Origin: Guyanagaster necrorhizus
Taxonomy: Eukaryota; Basidiomycota; Agaricomycetes; Agaricales; Physalacriaceae
Assembly (NCBI RefSeq): GCF_019112545.1
Contig: NW_025064909.1
Span: 275,023-339,022, forward strand
Direction: 5' to 3'
DNA length: 64,000 nt
In this document: one piece after another, positions 1 through 9,407 of the stretch
How positions within the stretch are numbered: position 1 is the first letter of the stretch
How the letters are laid out: every line of letters begins with the position of its first letter
Made by a program: the position numbers and the translations under genes
The notes under the pieces: generated by a model
Told to the model about the DNA's origin: nothing
The model's database searches: none
Seen by the model: only the letters and a program-made list of their open reading frames with translations

Positions 1-218
1 TGTCTTGCTGTTGTGCTGTTACTGTCATACTGCCACTAGTGACAAAAGGAGTATTGTCTCTCCCTTCACAGCATACAGCAGCACATCAAGACAATGACCA
101 ACTGGATTGCTGACCAAGCTTTCCCATGATCATAAGCACTGGCCTAGGTGCTCTGACTAAGCACAGATAGGGGTCATTTCTGAGGAAAAAAGAAAAAGAA
201 ATAGGAAAAATTGTAACA
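1..218 (-). repeat. Partial gypsy LTR cut by the window edge
   Basis: Read on the minus strand, this begins TGTTACAATTTTTCC and continues with the U3 of the same family as the other gypsy LTRs in the window (pyrimidine-rich start, then a GACCCCTATCTGTGCTTAGT stretch). It stops exactly where reverse-transcriptase coding sequence of Gy-A0 begins at 219, so an element or solo LTR has inserted into that RT. The other LTR end and the target duplication lie outside the window. Confidence 0.75.
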
Positions 219-1704
219 CCACCAGAAGGTGGCTAGTGAGTTGGTGAGTCTGAAGAATATTACTGTGGGTTTGAACAGTCCCCAGTTTGTCTGGAAGATA
301 GCTTTCCACTCATCACCTTCCTTAATACAAACATTGAGTTTCATGTAATACTTGGCCCCTCAGAGTTTATCTATCAATTCCAAAATTAACAGAAGCAGGT
401 ATCAATTCTTGATTGTCAGTTCATTCAACTTCTGATAATCTTAGACTGGCTGAAGCTTGCTGTCCTTCTTTTTGACAAAGAAGAAGAGAGAGACCATGGA
501 GGATTTAGATGGTCAGATCCTTCCACTAGATAAGTTTTCATCTCAGAACTTGTTGAGTTCCTGTTGCTCATTATTTCTGAGTGGGTATGTCTTGCAGTCC
601 AGGTTGACATTGATGTTGAGGATGAGTTTGATAGCATGATCCCAAGGTTTGGGCTCTGGAAGTTCATCAAAGTTCTCCTTTTTAAGCAAGTCCTTATAGT
701 CTCATGCCTACTTAGATACCATTTCTTCAAATGTCTTCTTCTCCTTTCCTGCAGCAGCTTTGGCTGCTAAGTTGTTGGTATGATGGATCACCCACACATA
801 TAAGGCCTGTTGTATATTGACAGTGAGTATGGTTTCACTGTCTTCCATCTCTTCATCTCATCGACCATCAGAGTCTTTGTCTGGTAGCTCAAATGGGAAT
901 TTTCAGCATTTGCATTGAGCAAAGGTGATTTTGCCAGTTTTTCAATTGATTAGCAGATTATGATGGATCAACCAGTCATGTCCAAGGAATACTTCCTTAG
1001 TTTCAAGATCAGTGACTGCCAAGTCAATCCATTTGGAGTGATCTCTGATCATGAGTCACAGCTCAACAAACTCTGTTATCGAGCCAGCTTGATTCTTGGT
1101 CCCATTGGCATTGTAGACCAGAATGGAGACTGCAGTGGCTCTTGTGGGGATTTGGTGCTTGGCAATAAAAGCATAGTTGATCAAGCTGCTCATGCATCTG
1201 CTGTCAACCAGTATGATCACAGCATGAGTGATTTGGTTCATGAGTATCTTGATCTGAGTTTTGACTGTCAGGTCTCATCTCTGGGTTTTAGTGCACCAAA
1301 TGTATCTCCACAGCCCCTTTAATTCATTAAGTCATTCAAAGGCTCAGCACCATTCTGTCTTCATTCTCTCAATCATTTCATTGATGATCTTCTTGGTCCT
1401 GGTCTTATGCACCCAGTTCTTGAGTACCACCTTGGCCACTTCCTTCATCTTGGCATCTTTGATGGCCCTCCAGGTCTATTCAGTGTCAAATAGCTTGAGC
1501 CATCTGGTGAAGGTCTCTCCCTCTGTTCAGCCTATGGATGCTTGAGTTTCTTTTTGTGATTCTTTAGTGTGTGAAAAGGTAATAGATTCAGATATAATTG
1601 AATGCATACATAATTTAGGCATAGAAGTATCTACAGATACACTATTAGTCCATTCAGCAGCTATTGGTTGCACACCATGAAGTCTTTTGGCCGATCCAAT
1701 AGAA
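219..1704 (-). pseudogene. Gy-A0 pol remnant: aspartic protease and N-terminal RT
   Basis: Minus-strand translation shows a retroviral-type protease segment at about 1,056-1,241 (VDSRCMSSLIN, then IPVYNANGTKNQAGSITEFV-like residues), matching the protease of Gy-E, Gy-A and Gy-B. Toward 219 follow fragments equivalent to the RT fingers (a KKKDGKL-like segment near 460-480) and the TNSPATF segment. The usual DSG protease motif reads DSR. Several in-frame stops break the frame. The sequence ends abruptly at 219, before the catalytic YLDD. Confidence 0.7.
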
Positions 1705-1708
1705 TTGC

Positions 1709-2018
1709 TCACTGGTCAGCCCTTTCTTTTACTTTTTCAATCTTTGTCTTTGGTCCCAGTTCCTCAGCTTCTCTTTGCAGTTTGGTGATCTGGGCTCTGA
1801 TGTCTTCACAGGTTCTCTTCTTCAGGCAATCTTTTGCCATGTGTCTCTTCTGTCCACAGTTAAAACACTTTCTCTCTTTCTTCATATGGTTGATATCTAT
1901 TGGTTTGCCAGTCTCTGTTTTCTGCACTATATAGGAGGATGTCACAGTGGTGCTGAGCTTGGATGAGGAAACAGCCTTGCCATTGGAGGATGAGATAGGC
2001 TTCTTGTTGGGTGTGATG
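1709..2018 (-). pseudogene. Gy-A0 gag C-terminus with CCHC zinc knuckle
   Basis: The minus-strand frame encodes a nucleocapsid segment with a zinc knuckle (KCFNCGQKRHMAKDC, a CX2CX4HX4C spacing) followed by a charged helix ending ...KVKERADQ. This is the RNA-binding end of Gag, and the same segment closes gag in Gy-A, Gy-B and Gy-E. The frame is open for the last 79 codons. Upstream it runs into Rep-R at about 2,019 and resumes beyond 19,584. The Gly before the knuckle His is Arg (QKRH instead of QKGH). Confidence 0.8.
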
Positions 2019-3019
2019 CTGGTGACACACCCTCTCCATGTTCAGGCATGTAAAATTGCAAAAATTGAGAATATATGGACTGCATTTCAGTCCAGTAAGC
2101 ATGTAATTGAGAATAGGATAAGAGTGCACTGAAATCTAGCCATCATAAGGCTAAACTGAAGTAACAATAAGCAGAGTGCATGACCTAGTAGCAGACTAAT
2201 ACCAGAGGGGTTAGACTGCATGTGAGGTCCCAGCACTTGGCCCTAAATGCATTAATACTATTACAAGAAGGCATGCTAAAATAAAAAGAATATGATCGAA
2301 ATATGATCAGCAATCCTGATCACATTGATCAATAATGCACTGATGGAACATGCTTTAGAACAGGGAACTGAGACCCAAAGAAAGGTATCTGAATAATGGG
2401 GTGCTGAACAGAGAAATGACATGATGGCAACAAAGGAATAGATAGAGGAATACTACCCTCAGAGATGAATAGCATATATACTGCTCAGAGACTTGCATGC
2501 ATACTTACAGTGTCTTAGCATGCTTAACACAGTGAGGGACTCCACATTATACTGCAGTATGACACATATCATATTGGGTAAGTTAATTAATGCATGTCAG
2601 ACCAGAAGCAGTGCAATTTATGAGCCAGAGGGAAGGTTGAGACACTGAAAAAGGAGAACATAACTATTGTGGCTGACTCCAGACATGGGAGATAACTTTG
2701 GGGGTCCAGAACAGTTTACTGCTGTCAGAGATGTGTCACTGAGGCAAGAAGAAAGTGAGCAGACCTGGCTGGGCCAGCTAGCTGAGGTCAGCTAGTGAGG
2801 AGACATTGTGCAGTCCTGGCTCAGAAGAGAATAAGCATAGCAACTGTGATATATGCACAAATAATACCTGTGAGATCTGGCATAGAGTCCTATGCTTTGA
2901 AGATACCATCATAGAGTTGTATTAGTAAGTACTATAGTAGAGTATTTAAATATGGTATTGTATGAGTAGAAAAGGAGAGTTTCTGACCCCTACAGTTGCA
3001 GTGTATTGGGCACAGAAAG

Positions 3020-3479
3020 TGTTACAATTTTTCTATTTCTCTTCCTGATTAAACCCTTATTTAAGCTTAGTCAGGGTGTTAAACACCAGCACTTAAGACT
3101 GTGAGATGAAGCTTAGTCATCACAAGATGGCCAAGTCAGTCATTGTCTTCTGACATGACAGTGCTGCTTGGTGACACACAATCATCCTTTTATGTATAGT
3201 AATGATGCCCAAGGACAATGAGCACAAAGGATCCAGCAATGCACAATTAGTAACAGTATATTTAGCACAGGATCTGTACAGTATTTAAGATAGCTTACTC
3301 TTGCTGGAAACCCCAGCTTTGAGCTAAAGTTTATTCTATATCATTCTCTCTCAAGCCAGTCTCTACAGTCTTGCTGCACAATGACCATTGACAGCCAGTG
3401 AACTCTGATGTTCCACTCAAAGTGTAAAGTGACATCAGCTTATCACATGTTCATAGTTATATGCACTTTGGGTCTAACA
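3020..3479 (+). repeat. Gy-A 5' LTR
   Basis: Begins TGTTACAATTTTTC and ends GGGTCTAACA, 460 bp, the same length as its partner at 18,313. A TATA-like tatttaag lies at 3,282-3,289. The conserved AGCTTTGAGCTAA lies 33 nt downstream at 3,315-3,327, the expected place for the transcript start. I find no CG dinucleotide anywhere in this LTR. Confidence 0.92.
3282..3327 (+). promoter_or_regulatory. Gy-A core promoter and putative self-primer
   Basis: TATA-like tatttaag (3,282-3,289) is followed 33 nt later by AGCTTTGAGCTAA (3,315-3,327). The same arrangement, with 33-34 nt spacing, occurs in the LTRs of Gy-A0, Gy-B, Gy-D, Gy-E and the solo LTR at 51,461. Because this 13-mer is complementary to the primer-binding site just after the LTR, it probably marks the mRNA 5' end used as primer, as in Tf1. 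The start site is inferred, not mapped. Confidence 0.6.
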
Positions 3480-3480
3480 A

Positions 3481-3493
3481 TTAGCTCAAAGCT
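3481..3493 (+). promoter_or_regulatory. Gy-A primer-binding site (self-priming type)
   Basis: TTAGCTCAAAGCT starts one base after the LTR end and is the exact reverse complement of AGCTTTGAGCTAA at 3,315-3,327. It does not begin with the TGG expected for a tRNA 3' end. Tf1 and the sushi-type elements are known to self-prime from the first nucleotides of their own mRNA, and this fits that scheme. Confidence 0.65.
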
Positions 3494-3536
3494 GTACCTT
3501 CCTTTTTCTCATACCCATTAGTGTAGAGGAAACTGA

Positions 3537-3764
3537 ATGCCCTCTATCAACTCCTTAGACCCAAACTTCCATTACGAGTTCTTTGAACTCCTTGCTTCTA
3601 TCATTGAAACATTGTTAGGATTATTGGTGATCATCCAGCTGTGCTGGAGATGCCATTCAATTACCATCTAGGCTATCAGACACTATAACGAGTTCTAACA
3701 CATCCAACATATCCTATGAAATGTAACCCCTGATCTCCTGCTCTATGACATTCCTGAATTCTGA
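3537..3764 (+). pseudogene. Gy-A ORF0: 75-codon membrane-segment protein, stop-riddled
   Basis: It is 228 nt long, identical in length to the ORF0 of the other four gypsy elements. The protein starts MPSINSLDPNFHYEFFELL and has a hydrophobic stretch at about residues 17-36 (LLASIIETLLGLLVIIQLC) that could span a membrane, then a Cys/His-containing basic tail. Three in-frame TAG/TGA codons sit where relatives have Trp or Gln. The gag ATG lies inside its last codons (20-nt overlap). I do not recognise the family. Its 5' position rules out a standard env gene. Confidence 0.6.
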
Positions 3765-6756
3765 CAAACATCCTACCAGCCCCCAACAAGCCCCTTACCA
3801 GAAGCCAGGCCTAGCAGCTCATATCAAAGGGATGTTCAAGAAGAGGAAAGACACCAATACCCTCCTTGATGACCCAGTAGAGATCATGACTCTTGCCTCA
3901 TGGGATTCTGAAACCTATAGGTCCCTAGACCTCTGCCAGACCACAAGGATGAGGAGATCCCAGGGGACTTCTTTCAGCAGTCTCCCTCTCTCAACTCTAC
4001 TTCTGCCTCTCCAATCAGAGGGGTTGGTAACCATGCCAGAAACTCTCTCAGTCCTGCTCAGATGGCTGAAAGATCCTGACACATGACATCTAGAAACCAG
4101 CCTGCTAGCTCTGCCACAACTCCTCCATGCTCAGTCAGGACTAGTGGTGGGATGAGGAGGTCACCCTCAGACTGGCTCAATGATGAGTGCTGAGACAGAG
4201 AGGCCTGAGATGAAGTCATACACAGATACTTCCCCATCTAGGACACCAATGTCCTTTTCAACTATGATGAGGCTCTTCAACAAGAAGAGCAAAGACAGCA
4301 AATAGCACCATGACCAGTTCTCAGCAAGCTTGAGGAGTGTATCCTCGAAAGTGGGAGGCAGAGGAGGCAAGCCATCGAGTATGACAATGAGCACAGGGAG
4401 AAGCAGTGAGCTGTTGAAAGAGCTCGACTGGAGAGGGCAAACATCTTCAACTGGTATGGAATCCAGCCTGAGGTTGCATCTGTACTTGCACCCATCTAAG
4501 CTGACCCATTCTTCTTGACCTCTGTCTTTCAAGAGCCTAATACTGACTCTGACCCATGGAGTGAGAACTACTGGCAAAATAAAACCCTCACAGCTAGTAG
4601 ACGAGTTCCTGGAACCCCCCCATACCCTCCAACCTTCTAGTATCCCCCTTTCTGATGAACCCCTAGCATCAACACTATGTTCAGTGATGATGAGTTCATT
4701 CTTAGACACTACAGGTTATGAGTCCCTGGAACTGCTCATATCTCCACCTATACTCTCAGAGAGTTTCTTGGGAGTCAAGTGGTTGGATAGTTACTTGACA
4801 ACAGATATAGAAGGAATGTCCAGCTCTATCATGAGCAAGTGGAGGTGGCAAGAGTGATAGGAGGGAACTGCTATAATAAATATATTGGAGCCCAACCAGC
4901 CTCCACCTACATCTCAAGCCTTGCTGCTGGCCCCAGCACTCAGCTAGGGTAGCAGAATGACAGTCTGACCACCAGAAGATGAGGAGAGTTCCTATGCCCT
5001 GCCTGCCATCTTCCCTAAGGAAGAGGGGGACAAGAATGAGAGAGATGAGGAAACTGAAAGTAGCAACCCACCACATGCTAGAGGCAACCTCTCATATCTC
5101 TTACAAGAAGACACAGATGATGAAGAATTGAAAAGGGCTATATAGAAGGCAAGGAGCCAAGAATACCAGGAATTTTACCTATAGAGAGTAAACTTTTTAT
5201 GGTGCAATGCTGCCTGGGTAGCATCACAACTAGGACAATTATATTTACAGTCACCAATTAGTGAAAGAATGGAGATCCTAAGACATATGGCAACTGACTA
5301 TACTGCTGTCGAATACAACAGAAAACATCTGAAAGATCAGGTTTAGTGACCACTGGCATATCTGATGCTGAGACAAATACAACCAATGCCACAGTCACCA
5401 CTGGTCACCCCAAAATGAGCCATATACATAGCTCCCTTGGTCCAAAGCACATTCTCATATTCAGCACCCTCATCCTGGTCTATGGCAACCCAGCTCTCTT
5501 GAAGCTGGGTTTTGCCAGATATCCCACTGACCTCTTACTGAAACCTCTGGACTGGCAAAGGGAGTAGGATGCTAGATGCACAGCCACCACCAGATGAGGC
5601 CACAGGGAGTGGCACCAGGAAAGAACCAGTCTGAGACAATCTGAAAGCAGTATGACTCAGATTTACCATCAGGGATGGGGTTATTGTCCAAAAAGAGGAA
5701 CAACTATGAGAGAGCCCAGTGGCCAATGACAATTCACTTTATTCCTTCCTGGGACCACCACAGGAGTGGCACTGTCTGCCATTCTCAGAATAGCCAAACC
5801 TGATGGGTGTATTGCCCTAAGATGCAGCAGTATTACAATGTTGCCTGGATCTCTTAAGAAAGCCCTGACCTTTTAAAGAAGCATCTGACAACATTGACTG
5901 ATTTCTTGTAGACTGCAAGTAATATTTCAAAGTCTATATTGGATATCTCAGATCAGACATGAACAAGGTCATCTTCACCACCTTCTACCTTGAAGAGAAG
6001 GCTAAGACCTGGTGGATCCTCATCTTCTCAAACTTTCAATTAACAACTCAAGAGCACTATTATCACTTCTCATGAGCTATCTTTAAACAAATGCTCTATG
6101 ATAAGTTCATTGATCTCACTGTGCAAGAAGTGCACAAACAAAAGATCAAGGAGTACAAGATGGCTGATAAGGCTGCCACAGACTATTTTGACAAGCTGGA
6201 ATGATTGGCCAAACTCACTAGAATATGAGATGACATGGCAAATAATGGAAGAATGGTCGAGACCCTCAAGCAAGGCATTCCCTCCTCTTATATCACAATG
6301 ATCTCTGCTATTGGCATCTGTGCCCTCATGCCCAATGGCTACAACAAATGGAAGGAGTGGATCATCAAAATATATAAGGAGTGACAAAGGCAGAAAGCAG
6401 AATCAATGATGCTACAGGACTATATAAAAAAGTCAACACTGCCAACCCTGAACAAAGCATCAGGAACAACTGCTGAGAAATCATCAGAAACCTCTATGGC
6501 CCCTGCCTATGGGATCCAGAAGACCAGGACCAGAACCACCTATACTGAAAGCAGAAAGCCAATGGACATAGATCGGATGAAGAAAGAAGGCAAGTGTTTC
6601 AACTGCAGACAGAAGGGCCACATGATGAAGAACTGTCCAAAGAAGAAGTGGACACAGAAAGATATTAGGGCTCAGATCACCAAGTTGCAGAAAGAAGATG
6701 AAAATCTTGATGAGAAAACCAAAGTGGAGGAAGTAAAAGATAGGGCCAGTCAGTGA
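3745..6756 (+). pseudogene. Gy-A gag, about 1,000 codons, decayed
   Basis: The ATG at 3,745 lies inside the end of ORF0, and the terminal TGA is at 6,754-6,756 in the same frame. The first two thirds are low-complexity, Ser/Pro/Glu-rich, with an acidic run near 5,030-5,130. The retrotransposon-gag core lies at about 5,900-6,400 (a KARTWWILIF-like segment, then KQKIKEYKM and GIPSSYITMISAI). The zinc knuckle is at 6,592-6,640 (KCFNCRQKGHMMKNC). Between about 4,180 and 4,860 a second frame is also largely open, so the exact N-terminal product is uncertain. Many stops are CAG-to-TAG or CGA-to-TGA. Gag packages the element RNA into cytoplasmic particles. Confidence 0.8.
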
Positions 6757-8922
6757 GCGACTCCACTGAGCTGGCCAAAGGACTTCATGGTGTGCAAACC
6801 TTAACTGCTAGTCAGACTAATAGTACCTCTGTAGTTACCTCTATGCCTATATATGATGAGCATTTGAATATACCACGAAGTTACATCTTGCACACCAAAG
6901 AGTTGCAAACAAAAACTCAAATGCCTATAGGCTGAACAGGGGTAGCAAACCCCATTACATAGCTCAAACCCTTCAATACAGAATGAACTTGGAGGGCCAT
7001 CAAAGAAGCCAAAAGCAAAGAAGCAGCAAAAGCCATACTGAGGAATTGGATATACAAGACACAGATAGAAGAAGTCGAAGATGAGATGGTCAGAAGGATA
7101 GAAGGAACTGAGTGATGTCAAGCCTTGGAATGGCTTGATAAACTCCATGGACCATGAAAGTTCATTTGATGGTCCAAGACACTGAGAAAAGATCTACTCA
7201 CCAAGGCTCAGATTGAAACCCTTACATCCTGAACAACTCATGCAGTAACCACCCTAATCAACAGTGGCTGCACTGGGAGCTCTATCAATCAAACCTTTGT
7301 TGACAGGCACAAACTCTCTACCTGAGCCATGGTGGCACCAATCCCAGTTTACAATGCAGATGGAACCAAAAATCAAGCTGGTTTGATCACTAAATTCATT
7401 GAACTCAGACTAACAATTGGGGATCATTCTAAGTAGATCAACCTTGCAGTAACAGACCTAGGAACCAAAGAGATTTTCCTTGATCATGACTGGCTCATAT
7501 GTTATAACTCATTAATAAATTAGAAGACTGAGAAAATCATGTTCTCAAGGTGTTGATGCTGGAAGATTCTGTTTGAATTACCAGATGAAGATCCAGAAGA
7601 CCAGTGGGATGAGGAGATAGAAGATGGGGAGACCATTCTTGCCATCAATCTCCAATGGGAGATACACATTCAGGTGATCCACCACACTAACAACTTGGCC
7701 ACCAAAGCCAATGAACAAAAAGGGGAAAGGATCTTCAAGAAAATGGTCTCTGAATGGGCATGAGATTTTTGGGACTTATTTGAGAAAGAAAGCTTTGATG
7801 AGTTACCAGAACCAAAACTATAGAACCATGCCATTAAACTGATTCTAAACATGAATGCTAATCTGGATTGCAAAACTTATCTGCTTGGTATTAACAAACA
7901 ACAGGAACTTGACAAGTTTCTCGAGGAGAACCTGTTCAGCAGGCAAATCTAACCTTCTAAATCCCCCATGGTCTCACTATTTTTCTTTATCAAAAAGAAA
8001 GATGGTAAACTCTGATCAGTTCAGGATTATCAAAAACTCAATGAGATGACCATCAAGAACTATTACCCCCTTCTCCTAATTTCAGAATTGATGAACAAGC
8101 TCCATGGCACTAAGTATTACACCAAACTTGACATTCAATAGAGCTATAATAATGTCTGGATTAAAGAAGGGGACAAGTAGAAGACAGCATTCTGAATGAA
8201 CCAAGGACTGTATGAGCTGACAGTTATGTTCTTCAGACTAACAAATTTCCTGGTGATGTTTCAATGGATGATGAATGACATCTTCAAAGATCTCATCACC
8301 ACTGGGAAGGTGACCATCTATCTTGACAACATTCTAATCATGTCAAAAATGAAGGAGAAACATTGACAGCTAGTATGACAAGTATTAACTCTCATGAGGA
8401 AACACAAACTGTTCCTCAAGGCAGAGAAATGTGAATTTGAGGTACTCAAAACCAAATACCTCAGCATCATAATCAGTGAAGGAAGCATGCGGATGGATCC
8501 TATTAAAGTGTCAGGAGTTACAGAGTGGCCAGAATCTATCAAGAAGAAGGAGTTACAATCATTCCTTGGGTTCATCAATTTCTACTATTGATTCATCCAA
8601 GATTACAGCAGGATTATCAGACCTATGACACAACTGACTGGCAATGCCCTCTGGATCTGAGAGGCATTGCAACAGGCTGCTTTCAATGACCTCAAGTGAT
8701 GTTTAGCCAAAGATGTAATCCTTGTTATCTCCACTCAGGAAGAGTGATTTTACATAGAAGCTGACTCAAGTGAGGGGGCCATTGGTGCTGTACTCTTGCA
8801 AAAACAGGATGGAAAATGGTGACCAGTCATATTTCTCTCCAAAGCACTCACTATTACCAAGCAAAATTACAAAATCTATGACAAAGAGTTACTCATCATA
8901 ATGCTTGCCCTGGAGAAGTGGT
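6753..8922 (+). pseudogene. Gy-A pol, first part: protease, RT, start of RNase H
   Basis: Pol overlaps the gag stop in the -1 frame (CAGTGAGC at 6,751-6,758). The protease lies at about 7,240-7,500: the catalytic DSG reads NSG, then CTGSSIN. RT lies at about 7,960-8,640 with TNFLVMFQWMMNDIF and YLDN at 8,319-8,330, where the normal motif is YLDD. RNase H begins near 8,690 and is cut at 8,922 by Gy-B, resuming at 16,547. The Asp-to-Asn change at 8,328 fits a CpG-to-CpA transition in an ancestral GACGAC. Both the protease and RT active sites are therefore altered, and this copy could not mobilise itself. Confidence 0.85.
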
Positions 8923-9374
8923 TGTTAGACCCAAGCATCATGTGAGCTGGTCCACATGATAAACAGATGTCTCTTTGCACTTTGAGGGATCAGCTGAGTT
9001 CACTGGGCATGGTTCCAGTCAGGGTGTCATAAGGTCTTTGGCTCGAGTATAGAATAGTATGTATAAACTTTAGCTTAAAGCTGGAGTATACCAGCGAGAG
9101 CTGTGGGTCTTAAATACAGTTGAGGTTGTGCTAAGAATACTACTACTTATTGTATCTTTCAGTGTCCATGGTGCCCATTGTTCTTGAGCATCGTTACTGC
9201 ACATAAAAGGTTGATTGTGCATCATCAAGCATCATTGGCATGCACCAGGAAATAAATGATGGAGTTGGCCAGTTGTGATGACTAAGCTCCCCATGACTTT
9301 AGGCACTTCCATTTTAGTGCTCTGACTAAGCAGAGATAGGGGTAAAAGAAAGAGAAATCATAAAAATCATAACA
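8923..9374 (-). repeat. Gy-B 3' LTR
   Basis: 452 bp, ending TGTTAGACC on the plus strand (the element's 3' end) and starting with TGTTATGATTTTTATG on the minus strand. Compared with 16,095-16,546 the differences seen by eye are almost all C/T or G/A. At 8,953-8,958 this copy reads CACATG where the partner reads CATGTG, as expected if an ancestral CACGTG lost its CpG in opposite directions. Confidence 0.95.
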
Positions 9375-9407
9375 TTACCCCCTCCTTAAGACCATCATCC
9401 TGATGGT

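Noticed and set aside
4167..4709. A 180-codon open frame on the minus strand
   Set aside because: It is antisense to Gy-A gag and arises because C-to-T decay rarely makes stops on that strand. The same antisense frame recurs in Gy-E (30,124-30,384) with no domain.
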